DNA of 64,000 bases from Chionoecetes opilio (lineage: Eukaryota > Arthropoda > Malacostraca > Decapoda > Majidae): contig JACEEZ010011919.1 in the NCBI GenBank assembly GCA_016584305.1, positions 387,001 to 451,000 on the forward strand, written 5' to 3'. Shown one piece after another: positions 24,201 through 59,254 of the stretch; within the stretch, counting starts at the first letter, position 1, and the number at the start of each line of letters is the position of its first letter. A program made the position numbers and the translations under genes. Below the pieces are notes generated by a model. The model saw only the letters and a program-made list of their open reading frames with translations. It was not told the DNA's origin and did not search any database.

Positions 24201-24498
24201 ACGTTCCATGAGCCCACACGAAGAACCCTCCGCAGGTTGATCCCTGGAGTGATTCGACAGGCAGGCGCCGCTTCTGCACCGCCCCGGCCACCTCCATAAG
24301 AAAAAGTTGGGCTAGGGGGCCCTACCACTTGATTTAGAGTGCGGGATTCCCGAGGGCTTTGCCCGCACTCGTCATAGGCAGACCCCTCCCCTGCGTCGGC
24401 ATTGGAGGTGTCTGCATGGTCGGCCCCCCCGGCAAAACCGGGTCGGGGGCGCGATTACCGCGCCCCCGGCCTCTACCTAATACGACCCCTGGCCTCTA
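21296..24498 (-). mobile_element. nearly full-length RTE-type LINE
   Basis: This element has inserted next to the right end of the 5-kb hAT element. It is flanked by the 12-bp duplication CGTCTAATACAA (21284-21295 and 24499-24510). It reads on the minus strand from a GC-rich 5' end to a 3' tail of (ATTG)n. It encodes an apurinic-type endonuclease and a reverse transcriptase and no RNase H, as in RTE-like LINEs. A 9-bp stem (GAGTGCGGG/CCCGCACTC) lies near the 5' end at 24335-24375. Confidence 0.88.
21300..24328 (-). pseudogene. broken LINE endonuclease/reverse transcriptase ORF
   Basis: Read from 24328 down. Endonuclease start: RVGSWNVLSLSD and GLSETRRPG. Endonuclease middle and end: LIVLGDFNATTG and FLGTDHRLVVATLKLH. 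Then a linker and the reverse transcriptase: CNNYRGITLLSVPGKVLAHL, SGFTPGKSTTDRI, AAYVDLKKAFDSVHRE, GVRQGCVLAPSLFNACMDW and the catalytic VFADDAVIF. The C-terminal region has PVLLYGCETWTLNSDLKRR and LYGHVARYPETDP. At least three lesions are visible: a short duplication and frame change near 23950-24010, a frameshift between 23152 and 23306, and an in-frame stop at about 23091. The copy is dead but recognisable over its full length. Confidence 0.88.
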
Positions 24499-24994
24499 CG
24501 TCTAATACAAGTATAATAAAAATCTCCACGAGTGAATAAAGTGCCTAAATTTGTATGTATATATATATATGTTATCTACTTCGTTACTTATTTTTACGAT
24601 ATCAGTTGAAAAACAACAATTTACGCACAATACAATGAAGTATTTTTGTGCGTCAAAACACAATACCTCCGAATTTGCGTAAACGTAGCTCGGCTCGCAC
24701 AAGCCCTCATAACTCTTATCAGACTTCTATGTACTCCAATCTCCTGGAACCCACGCCCTCAGCCCCCTTAGTGCCCTAGAAACACATTCTACGGACCTCC
24801 AAAGTTGGCTCTGCGAGTCGCCTTGAGCGCGGAAAAATCTGGCGCCTAAAAATCATGGAAATAATGAGAGGCGAGTCCCAAAATGTATCAATTATGTGTT
24901 TTCTAATCATTCTACACACTTTTCAGCAAAAACAAAAATCCAAATTTGCTCGGCACCAGGGGAAAGTTTTTGTGACAAATGCTTGGCACTTTAA

Positions 24995-25606
24995 CCCCTT
25001 CACTGCGGATATCAAATTCATAGGCCTACCCCCCTGTGCGGCAGGTTTAATTAAAATATAAAATAATTACTGATCATATTTTAAAGTGCCTAAATGAATA
25101 GGATTCTCATTCCATACCAGAAAATCTATGTTTCGTCTTGGTGGAGGCTACCAGCTAAGTGAAGAGTTACGTCAAAGTGCAGCAACAGGGCCGTGACCGT
25201 GCTGCCAGACGCACAATGAAACTACTTTCTACTCAACATATAACAGCTTATTTTGGTACACAAATGCTTCATTCATGCATTCATTCATACTTCTGTTTTA
25301 TATCCATCAAGAATATATTGAATATCTTGACTATTTAGCCTCGCCATTGAAGTAGAGGGCGCGGCAGCATCAACACGTCGTACTGTACCGCTTGACCTTA
25401 TTAGTCACACTAACTCACGCAAGCAGAAAAAGAGGTTCTATTATATCGCAACACTTGACACTGTTGCCATACAAGATTATCACAACGAATATTTACCCAT
25501 AATATCATTGAGCGCGCAGTTTAAATACAGAAACCATATATGTACCAGCCGCAGCGAACCCTTAAATAGCTGAGAGACCGTATTTGTACCAGCCGCAGTG
25601 AAGGGG
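24995..25606. mobile_element. piggyBac-like non-autonomous element
   Basis: The ends are CCCCTTCACTGCGG and CCGCAGTGAAGGGG, perfect inverted repeats, flanked on both sides by TTAA (24991-24994 and 25607-25610). A TTAA target and a CCC start are hallmarks of piggyBac. A second internal copy of the end (CCAGCCGCAGCGAACCC) lies near 25546. No coding region. Confidence 0.87.
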
Positions 25607-25829
25607 TTAAGGGTTAAGGCGACTCGTAATGCATTGATATAAGTATCTTTGATGATTATTAGTGCTAAACAATAAAGAAAAAGTAAACCAATATAATATA
25701 GTCTATAGCAACTAGAACTACTTACATGATGGACAGAATTATATCAGTCTGCTAATGAGGCCTCTGCCATGTGTGAGGGTTCCGCGTTCAGAACTTGGAC
25801 GGAAGGTTACCTGTGAGGACGATAAATGA

Positions 25830-26290
25830 GAACATTAGTAAAGGAAGAAAAATCTGAATGGAGAAAGGTAATTTGTGGGGTATCACAAGGATCAGTTTTG
25901 GCACCAATAATGTTCATGATTTATAGTGACATGACATGACTAATGAAGTTAAAAGTTATATAAGTTTGTTTGCAGATGTTGTAAAACTATTAAGAAAAAT
26001 AAGAAGCTATAAAGATTATGAAACACTATAAAATGACTTGAATAAGATCTACGAGTGGAGCAGAAGACAGGAAATTGAATTTAATGTGAACAAGTACCAA
26101 TAGTACCATGTGATGGAAATGGGAAAAAGCAAAAAGATATAAATGGACATATATAATGAGTAATGAAGTAATTACAAAGGCTCATGAGGAGAGACCTGGC
26201 AGTAGCAATACAAGACAACCTATAACCAGAAAAACAGAAAATATTTGGAGATACGTACACGATGAAGATTTTTAGAGTTGCACTTTGGAT
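25830..26290 (+). mobile_element. degraded LINE reverse-transcriptase fragment
   Basis: The plus strand encodes, with stops and frame changes, SEWRKVICGVSQGSVLAP, a damaged FxIYxxD block and INKIYEWSRRQEIEFNVNK. These correspond to RT motifs just before and after the catalytic FADD, which is itself decayed here. It lies 3' of DHX36. Confidence 0.6.
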
Positions 26291-26711
26291 ACAAATCACC
26301 AAGAGCAGGATACAAATGGATCTCTGAAAGTAACACATCCTAACAGGCCACACAGATACCTACCATGAAGGAGAAGCCAAGGAGGAGACACACACTTTAC
26401 AATTCCACATACAAGCAATGCCACAACTAAGCCTTTGATATAATTTGCTACTCATCCATTAAATACCAATAAACTTAAATTAATAGTGAACTTAGAAATT
26501 GGAGACTTATAAGTAGAATGAGTGAGAATCAAAAGAAGCGGCCTTATTTCAGATCTTTACTAAATACTATAAAGAACACTTATTATATCCTCTATAAATA
26601 ATAATCTATTTATACTAATTTTCAAGTATCACATTCATAATAAATATCCAATGTAATATCTTGTATATAGTACTCCTTTTAGTGGCAATACACGAATAGC
26701 TTTCCACGTTA
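26291..26711. other. DHX36 3' flank, nothing else recognised
   Basis: AT-rich DNA downstream of the DHX36 stop, expected to hold its 3' UTR. I could not identify a convincing minus-strand polyadenylation signal close to the stop. Confidence 0.4.
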
Positions 26712-51549
<24,838 letters not shown>

Positions 51550-52218
51550 GGTGGTAAGGGCTGCCACAGGTCTGTTGGGGGAACAAATACATGTAGCTAT
51601 GATCATTTGATTAAGCAGTATCCGGTACAAAAGTAACATTCAACAGATAAAGTACTAAATATACATGTTCATAAAGGATCTAAAGTACTTATGTTGCCTA
51701 CTGATTGCAACATTTTACATCACCCACAGACTGGAAGTTGATCATGATGCAAGGTCTAGACGGCCAATCTACTTTGGCTTATGCCTCCAGATACAATATT
51801 GCATGAATAACCATCAATACTGCTATCAACTATGAGAAGGTTGCTACATGAGGTTAATTAAAAAACCCTAAGGGTTTTATATTTAAATTAACCGTTATTA
51901 CAGCCATAAACGGTTAAATTAAGGTTAAATCAGATTAGGTTAGAGGTGGGGTCGGATGTTATATGCGAAGCAAGGATTGGGTGACAAGGATTCCCACAAA
52001 AACGAGAGCCAGATTCATTCAAAACACGGAAATTCTGAATAATTCGTCTTTCTAGCTTTGACTGAACTTAACTACCACACTGTATAGTATGCTTATTGTA
52101 CTTCACATCTGCAAAGGTTCCAGCGTGCGCTCAGCCTTGGTTAACCCACACGGTCGCTATGAAATATGAGATGCCTCAAAGTTTCTAAGTTCAGTCAGAT
52201 CCTGTCCTGGGTGCTTAC

Positions 52219-52310
52219 CTTGCTCGACTAAGCCGCATTACACCCTTGATTACAGCTGGATAAGCAGCTCCTGTGTAAGGAACAGGTACAGTTTGCATGA
52301 ATTGCTGCAT
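52219..52310 (-). CDS. DHX36: DHX36 exon 1, alternative in-frame N-terminal extension
   Basis: On the minus strand an open frame runs from an ATG at 52310 to a donor GAGCAAG|GTAAGC at 52219. Joined to the acceptor at 51572 it stays in frame with the main start. It would add 38 residues (beginning MQQFMQTVPVPY), with further in-frame ATGs at 52298 and 52238. The first ATG has a weak context (T at -3). It is at least a 5' UTR exon; whether it is translated is open. Confidence 0.5.
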
Positions 52311-52394
52311 ATATGGATACGAAATGCTCTAAATTCGTACCACATCAACCTTTCTGATATAGTTTAAGCATATACTACTGTATATTGCATAATA

Positions 52395-53169
52395 CAGGGA
52401 GGTCCCGTTATACGAGCATTCGGTATACGAGAATCCGATGATACGAAATGTGTAAATTAGGGTCTGTTTTCAATATACGAGATCGAAAATCCAATGATAC
52501 GGCATTCAAACTGGGGTGAGTAAAATTATCAAGCTCAAAATGCGGGCCCTACCACTTCCGGGCTGGACAAAGGGGGATTTGGTTGACCCCAGTGAGGTCA
52601 CCCCTAGCAAGCCGTGACCTGAAGGGTAATTAAGCATATGGCGCGGCCTGACATTTTGGGGTAATTAGCAGGTGTGCGGCCCCAACCTTGGGACCGCAGT
52701 CAGGTCACCCGTAGCAAGGCGTGACCTGAAGGGTAATTAAGCATATGGCGCGGCCTGACCTTTAGGGGTAATTAGCAGGTGTGCGGCCCCAACCTTGGGA
52801 CTGCTACACTACCTTCTCTTGTATCACGTGGCGTCCCCTACATTACAACGTCTTTTTTGCTTGTTATGCATGTTTTATGTTTAATTAATGTGCAGTTATG
52901 TTATTTTGTGTGCTATTTTCTCTTTCAGAATGCTTTTTCTACAGAATAGGTAGTACAGTGTGGGTAATATAGACGCTGTGTGTTTGTTGTGTTTGCTATA
53001 GTTTATTTTAGCTTGAAAAACATCTTTTTTTTCTCTCTTTTTCTTTTTCATTGATGGTCCTGGAACCAAACCTATATTTTACCATTAGTTATGTGTTTCG
53101 TTATACGATATTTCGCTTTACGAGTATGCCAGGTGGAACCTAACTGCTCGTATCTTCGGGACCTCCCTG
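52395..53169. mobile_element. pogo/Tigger-like MITE upstream of DHX36
   Basis: CAGGGAGGTCCCGTTATACG at the left pairs with the reverse complement of the right end, CAGGGAGGTCCCGAAGATAC. TA on both sides (52393-52394, 53170-53171). An internal direct repeat of about 120 bp (GACCTGAAGGGTAATTAAGC copies near 52616 and 52726) was amplified. It ends 84 bases from the outermost DHX36 ATG. Confidence 0.88.
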
Positions 53170-53171
53170 TA

Positions 53172-53739
53172 ATCATATAGGGGAATATATTGATGTTTCT
53201 AATAAATACTCCGCGAGTATTGCCACGTCAGTGACGTCACGCTGGAGAGTTCACCCCCGTTCACTTCACTGGCGGTCACGGGCATAGAAGGTTGTGAAGA
53301 TAGCTATTTGTTTTTACTGCAATTTTATTTGGAGTGTAATAACGAGAAACCAAAGGAACTTTTATATTTATGTGTGCACCACAAACTCATTTTGCAAACC
53401 AAAGATTATTGCACCTGCATTAAACCTGCCACCTTGGACTTAAATAGAAAATGTGGCGTTGATGATAACTACCACTTACTACGCATACGAATCACCCCAT
53501 CACTTAGTCCACTGCCGGCGCCATTTGCCACATGGCAGCAGTCATGGTGTATCTTAACTTTGAAGGTAAGTTGAAAGGACTATTTACTCATATATGAAGT
53601 GTTTAATGATGTGATCATAATGCTAGGTTACATTGAGGCTTTAAATGTATGGTGATAAATTTTCTGGGGATTTTCCTTAGATGGCTAGCGATTTTCCCCC
53701 AGATTGCAAGACTTTTTTCCCTTTACTTTCTCAAGTCGT
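53172..53739. other. intergenic; an open frame of uncertain status
   Basis: Between divergent genes. A plus-strand frame at 53308-53574 is followed by GAAG|GTAAGT, a good donor, but it has no recognisable domain. It could be a 5' exon of an unannotated transcript or chance. Confidence 0.25.
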
Positions 53740-54275
53740 ACCACAACTATGAGGTTAGGTTAGCAACTTGTAGTAGGGGGTTATAGTAAGGTTAGGTTGG
53801 TTACTTTTATGGGGTTCTAGTGAGGTTAGGTTAGTTACTTTTAAGGGGTTATAGTGAGGTTGTTAGTAATTTTCAGGGGTTATGGTGAGGTCAGGTTAGT
53901 TACTTTTAAGGGGTTATAGTGAGGTTTGATTAGTTACTTTTAAGGGGTTATAGTGATGTTAGGTTAGTTACTTTTAAGCAGTTAAAGTGAGGTTAGGTTT
54001 AAGGGGTTATAGTGAGGTTAGGTTAGTAATTCTAAGGAGTTATAGTGAGGTTAGGTTAGTTACATTTAAGGGGTTATAGTGAGGTTAGGTTAGTTACATT
54101 TAAGGGGTTATAGTGAGGTTAGGTTAGTTACTTTTAAGGGGTTATAGTGAGGTTAGGTTAGTTACTTTTAAGGGGTTATAGTGGTTAGGTTAGTATTTTT
54201 AAAGGGTTATAGTGAGGTTAGGTTAGTTACTTTTAAGGGGTTATAGTGAGGTTAGGTTAGCAACCCTTAGGGGGT
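53740..54275. repeat. 34-bp minisatellite with TTAGG motifs
   Basis: About 15 units of 34 bp (GAGGTTAGGTTAGTTACTTT then TAAGGGGTTATAGT). Each holds GGTTAGGTTAG, two registers of the arthropod telomere repeat TTAGG, but units are too diverged to be a true telomere tract. Confidence 0.92.
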
Positions 54276-54914
54276 CCATGGGGGGCGCAGCCCCTCTGGC
54301 TAGGAAGGTTAGGTTTTTCTTTGACTTCCTATGACCAGCAAGTTTGGTGGCCTTATGGGAAACTTGGGTTTTTGGGTAGGGAAGGCAGACACGACTCATT
54401 TATTGCTGCCAAAATTGTCAAATTCTATACATATATCAATTAAGGAAAATTCCCTAACAATGGATATCTAGGGAAATTCCTAATTTACGGGATTTCCCTA
54501 GATTTTTGCATATAGTGACTTTGATGATTTTTGGGGGGAGCCATAAATCAGTTATATTTGCTTCCCCCACCCAAAAACCCTGGTTTCCCGCCAGTTCCCC
54601 AGGCTTGTTGGCTATAGGGGGAAGAAGAAAAAGATAGGGGTGAAGGACTTCTTCAGAATTACCCAAAACACACCAAAACTATTCAGGAAAACTAAGTTTT
54701 GGCCTCAAAATAGCGGGATGACCTAAACCATAAAGTTACCCAGAAAACATGAGTAAAATCTCATTAAATGTATATATTGGGAACTGCAATATCAAGATCA
54801 AGAACTGGCACTGGCGCCGAAAATAGGAACACTCACCGACGTGAAACATTGAAACACTCGCTGACGGCGGTGAGAATTCAGATAGGCGAGTTTCATGTAT
54901 ACTCCCGGTATTAT

Positions 54915-55288
54915 TCCAGATGAACACCGAATTCACTTTGGTAGACGAAACAATTTTTTTCTGGTGAGTTTTGAGGTGTTTTGAATGAATCTGCTAACCG
55001 TTTCTGTCGCAATTTTTTTTTTTTTTTTATGTAAAGGTTAGGTTAGGTTTGATATAGGTTATGTTAGGTAAAGGTTAAGTTAGGTATAGGTTAGGTTAGG
55101 TATAGGTTATCTTAGGAAAAGGTTAAGTTAGGTATAGGTTCGGTTAGGTTCAATTTATAATAAAATAAAAAAATAAAAATTAATAAAAAGATTTACGACA
55201 GAAACGGTCAGCAGATTAATTCAAATCACATTAAAGCTCACCAGAAAAAAAGTTTTGTCCACCAAAGGAAGTTCGGTGATCATCTGGA
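54915..55288. mobile_element. foldback element with TTAGG-rich centre
   Basis: TTCCAGATGAACACCGAA at the left is mirrored by TTCGGTGATCATCTGGAA at the right. The arms stay complementary for about 100 bp (AATCTGCTAACCGTTTCTG and its counterpart). The loop is mostly AGGTTAGGTTAGGTATAGG-type repeats. Confidence 0.8.
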
Positions 55289-56671
55289 AATTTACCAAAT
55301 GAACTAACCTAACTCCACCTTTTGAGTCAATAACCTAACCTAACCCCACGTGTTAACCTAACTAAAGCCAAATTCGCATTATAATGGGTCCGCGGCAAGG
55401 AAAAATTCGAGGCGATGCAGGTCAAAAGAGGAAGAAGATTGAGGCGCACTTAAACACTTGTCTCTCCTCCCTATAAACAAATCATGTCTCCATAAAGTAA
55501 TGATTTACGACGGAAGCTCATAGAGAATGTTTCTTCGAATCCAATAAAGAAAACAGAAACCACACTCCCAATTGTGTAGGGAATTCTGGTCTAGTGTAAA
55601 ATAATACCCCTAACCTCACATGGGGGGTTCGTCCCCCAGACCCCCCCCTTGTGTTATTTTTCATGGTTAAGATTAGTTTTATCGCCTCTGCTTTACCTTT
55701 TTTCATTTCCGACGGCGGCTGTTGTCGGGGTTAGAAATATTGCAAATGGTCAGACCTACAAGTTGAGCACGATTATAACAACGTGTCTTGTAATGCATGA
55801 AACTGCATTAGAACCTAGTTTTGATTTCATCAAGTAGATTTTACATACAGGTCTAGATCCAGGTTTACTCTTAACCTACCTGAAGAGTTAGCAGCTGGGC
55901 CTAATGGTGAGAATATAGGTCTGTCACAGGCACACACACACACACCGCCGCTACTTCTTGCGGAGGCGAGTCAGTCAGACGACACAGCCACCTCGAGTGT
56001 AAAGTAAACCAATATCTACTTTACATCATTTTTTTACCCAATTCCCCATAAAGACAATTTCGGCATATTCTTATATTTAACCACGTCCTTAGTAAGCATA
56101 TATAGTTTTCAATAGTCTATTGAAATATGATTTGATTTTTTTAAAGGCCTCTTCCTAATAATATGTATTCAATACTATAGTTGGTGTTTTTGCGTTATCA
56201 ATACTGCTTCCTTACCTTACATTAGATGGTACATTAGATGATTTCAAGATATTGTATTATTTCATGTAAACGCAATTTTTTGATAGAAGTCAGCAGACCC
56301 TATAGGTAGCCCTTCATCCTATGCTTTTTTTCAATTTCTTTAACAAAGTAAACCATACTTCACACAACAAGGAATACGAACTGGTGTCATCAACCTTATT
56401 TGGTTACTACGGTAGTTAAGTTAGGAATAGTTATGCTTACGACTATATTTTTGCAGCACAGACTATAGGAAACGAGTTATTACGGCAACTACTGTATAAC
56501 AATACTCGTGTAGGTACCTCTGTGATGGCCATAGCCTACACACAAAGGCGAGCCTCTTCGGTGGCCTATAAAGGGTGTCTCTTGGAAATATATTGCCCAC
56601 TGGCCCCACAAAAGGATGCTATACTCCCGCAGCGCTCGGCCCTGGCCTTGGGCTGCCTGACACCCAGCTGA
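55289..56671. other. intergenic region before the Harbinger-like gene
   Basis: I see no gene. The stretch just upstream of 56729 (56600-56720) becomes GC-rich and may hold the promoter or 5' UTR; no clear TATA box or Inr was identified. Confidence 0.4.
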
Positions 56672-56728
56672 TTGTTGACAAGCCGTCAGCTGCTGGAGGT
56701 CCGCGTCGCGGGAACTGAAGGGGGAGAC

Positions 56729-59254
56729 ATGGCGCGTCCAATAACCCGAGAAGAACTCAAATTACTGGCTGCTGGGGCTGCTGCCGCTGCCGCTGCGAAG
56801 AGAGAAAAGAAGAAAAAGAAACGAAGCAAGTGGACCAAAGAGTGGTTACTGAAAAGAAGTACTTTGTCACATTTGACTTCAATGACAGAACTTCGATGTG
56901 AGAAAAATGACTGGTTCAGTTACCTGAGGATGGACGAAGATTCCTACCGACAACTCTTGTCACTGGTTTCTCCTATGATCAAGAAGGAAGATACTTGTAT
57001 GCGGACTGCTATATCGCCGCACGAAAGGTTGACAGCCACCTTGAGGTTTGTAGCCACAGGTTGTTCCTACGAGAGCCTGAAATTCTCCACGTGCATATCG
57101 CCACAAGCCTTGGGACGCATCATCCCAGAGACGTGCATTGCCATCAGGAGGGCGCTGCAGGCAGATTACATGAAGGTGAGCATTAGACATCGGGGCCACC
57201 AAGACAAGTGAGCTCCATTGCCAGTTCTCGGAGAAAACAAAATGTGTAATATTCCCAATATTATTCCGTTGTCACCACGTCATGCACTCATATCGGTTCT
57301 ACTGCAGTTTAATACAATGAAAGGCAGGTAGTTATAACCGTTATCAACTATTAGATTTCACCATTTGCAATATTTGGTAAAATTCTAGAGTCCTTTCCCG
57401 CCCTTATTAGTGGGCTTTTTTCCTCCAGACCTTCACAGATCCCCTCAGATACCTCTAAAATGTAATTATAGTGTGGGGGGAGAGGTAAAAAAAATAAAAA
57501 ATAAAAATAAAATACTAACCTAATTTCAATATAACCTAACCCAACCTGGTAAAATTCTAGTTCTTTCTCGCCTTTAGGTCTCGCTAGGAGGTTATTGGTA
57601 AGGTTAGGTTAGTAATTTTTTTTCTTTTTATTACCTCTCCACTTATAATTACGGTTTAGAGGTATCTGTGTAGGTCTGGAGGAAAAAAGCCCACTAATAA
57701 GGGCGGGAAAGCACTCTAGAATTTTACCCAATATTTTCAACCCCTACGTTACCTGTTTGAAGTTAATAACATAAGGGGGATCTGAAGGAAACACAGCACC
57801 CTCCCTCCCCCCCGTTAAGTAAAGTAACCAATGTCCAGTTTAGGTTAATGAACTAGCGGGGGAGCCCTAAAAGAATCTAATTTCGTGAACTGACCTAACT
57901 GGGGGGCAGTTAGGTCAGGTTACGAAAAAACAAGATAGTTGATAGTTGAAATCAATTTCTGCTGTTAGCATTTGAACTTGGCCTTAAACAGGTCGAATTA
58001 TCCGAAGTTCGAATTAGAGATTCGACAAATCTGTTGTTTGGTTTACTGTACTTCAAACCACCGTGTATTGGTTGAAACTACCCCGAAGTGATACTTTTTG
58101 ATGTGTTTGATTCATATCTGGTCGTATTTTCCACAAATAATCGTGATAGCACTCTGCAGATAATTCAACATATTATATGAACTACAGAGCTAAAAAAAAT
58201 AGTTTGTTGGAATTAGATTGTAGTAAACATGGAGATGGTTCACCATACTGGAGCCACGTCAGTCCACATCTTGAGTTTTATTGAAGAGAAAATTAATGAA
58301 AAATATTATCATTACACATATCAGCTTGATTATCATGTGCTGATCCTCAGGCACATTAGAAATTTCAAGAACTGATCATAACACATGTCCCAAAAATGTA
58401 GTTTTTTTTCCATTATTACTGCTTAATTTGTATCTTGAAAGTTTTTTTTGTTTCTGTTCCAGTTCCCAAAGACCGAAGATGACTGGAGGAAAGTGTCTGA
58501 AGAATTTAATGCCACTTGGAATTTTCCCAATCTGCTCGGTGCCGTGAATGGGAAGCACGTGAACATAGTCCCACCAGCCAACAGTGGCTCGTACTTCTAC
58601 AATTACAAGGGTCGTCACAGCCTAGTTTTGATCGCTATTGTTAATGCAAAGCATGAGTTTCTGATGTGCGACATTGGGGTGAATGGACAGGTCTCAGAAG
58701 GGGGAGTGCTGCAAGACTCACAGTTTTATGAGAAACTATGTGCAGATCAGCTACATATTCCACCACCCACAAAAACTAAGAATAGTCACGTTGCTCTGCC
58801 ATATGTATTTGTCGGGGACGAGGCTTTTACTCTCCGTAAGAACTTCCTGAAACCATTTAGCCAGGAAGAACTTAACCATGAACGCATGATGTTTAATTAT
58901 CGGCTATCATGTGCCATGCAAGTTGTTGAAAACGTGTTTAAGATATTAGAAGCACGTTTCCGCATCTTCAAGTCGCCAATCAATATGAAATTAGAGAACA
59001 TTAAAGGGGTGGTCATGGCTTGCTGCTTCTTACACAACTACCTTCTTCAAACACGAGGGGACACATATACTAGCGGAGAAGAAGCAGTGGATCCCAGTTA
59101 CAGCAGTGAACAAGGAATAATTCCTCTCCTCAGTTTACAGAGAACCTACCAGGAGCATATTGAAGATGAAGCTTTGGAAGCTAGAGAGCTTTTTCAGCAA
59201 TATTTTAACACTGTAGCAGCCAAAGACTGTCAAGATCATGAAAAGTTATATTGA
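56729..59254 (+). CDS. HARBI1/ALP1-like PIF-Harbinger transposase-derived protein
   Basis: Two exons (56729-57175 and 58463-59254) join in phase 0 at AAG|GTGAGC and TTCCAG, giving 412 residues without a stop. The N-terminus has an Ala run and a basic KREKKKKKRSKW stretch (likely nuclear signal), followed by the helical RMDEDSYRQLLSLV region and LTATLRFVATGCSYESL. The DDE_Tnp_4 domain follows: NFPNLLGAVNGKHV (about 170-183), FYNYKGRHSLVLIAIVNAKH, VGDEAF (268) and VVENVFKILEARF. In active Harbinger transposases the first motif is GAIDGKH, with a catalytic Asp; here it is Asn (residue 178), and SDGG is SEGG. The protein therefore probably lacks transposase chemistry and may be domesticated or a recent dead copy. 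An ATG at 56672 is also in frame; 56729 (GACATGG) is favoured by context. Confidence 0.9.
57372..57734. mobile_element. MITE in the intron of the Harbinger-like gene
   Basis: TGGTAAAATTCTAGAG at the left is mirrored by CTCTAGAATTTTACCCA at the right. The arms are complementary for about 120 bp (CCCGCCCTTATTAGTGGGC and its complement, then TTTTTTCCTCCAGACC). No clear target duplication. Confidence 0.85.
57965..58025. mobile_element. end fragment of a pogo-like element
   Basis: CAGGTCGAATTATCCGAAG and TTCGAATTAGAGA match the right end of the element at 35067-35996 closely. Only one end is present. Confidence 0.65.

Noticed and set aside
53308..53574. Short protein-coding gene
   Set aside because: No recognisable domain, no second exon found. 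The GT after the frame could be chance.
53740..54275. Telomere or interstitial telomere tract
   Set aside because: Units are 34 bp with only two TTAGG registers each, and genes continue on both sides.
55640..55840. Possible gene start at 55649 (+)
   Set aside because: Short frame with no domain and no splice partner that I could identify.
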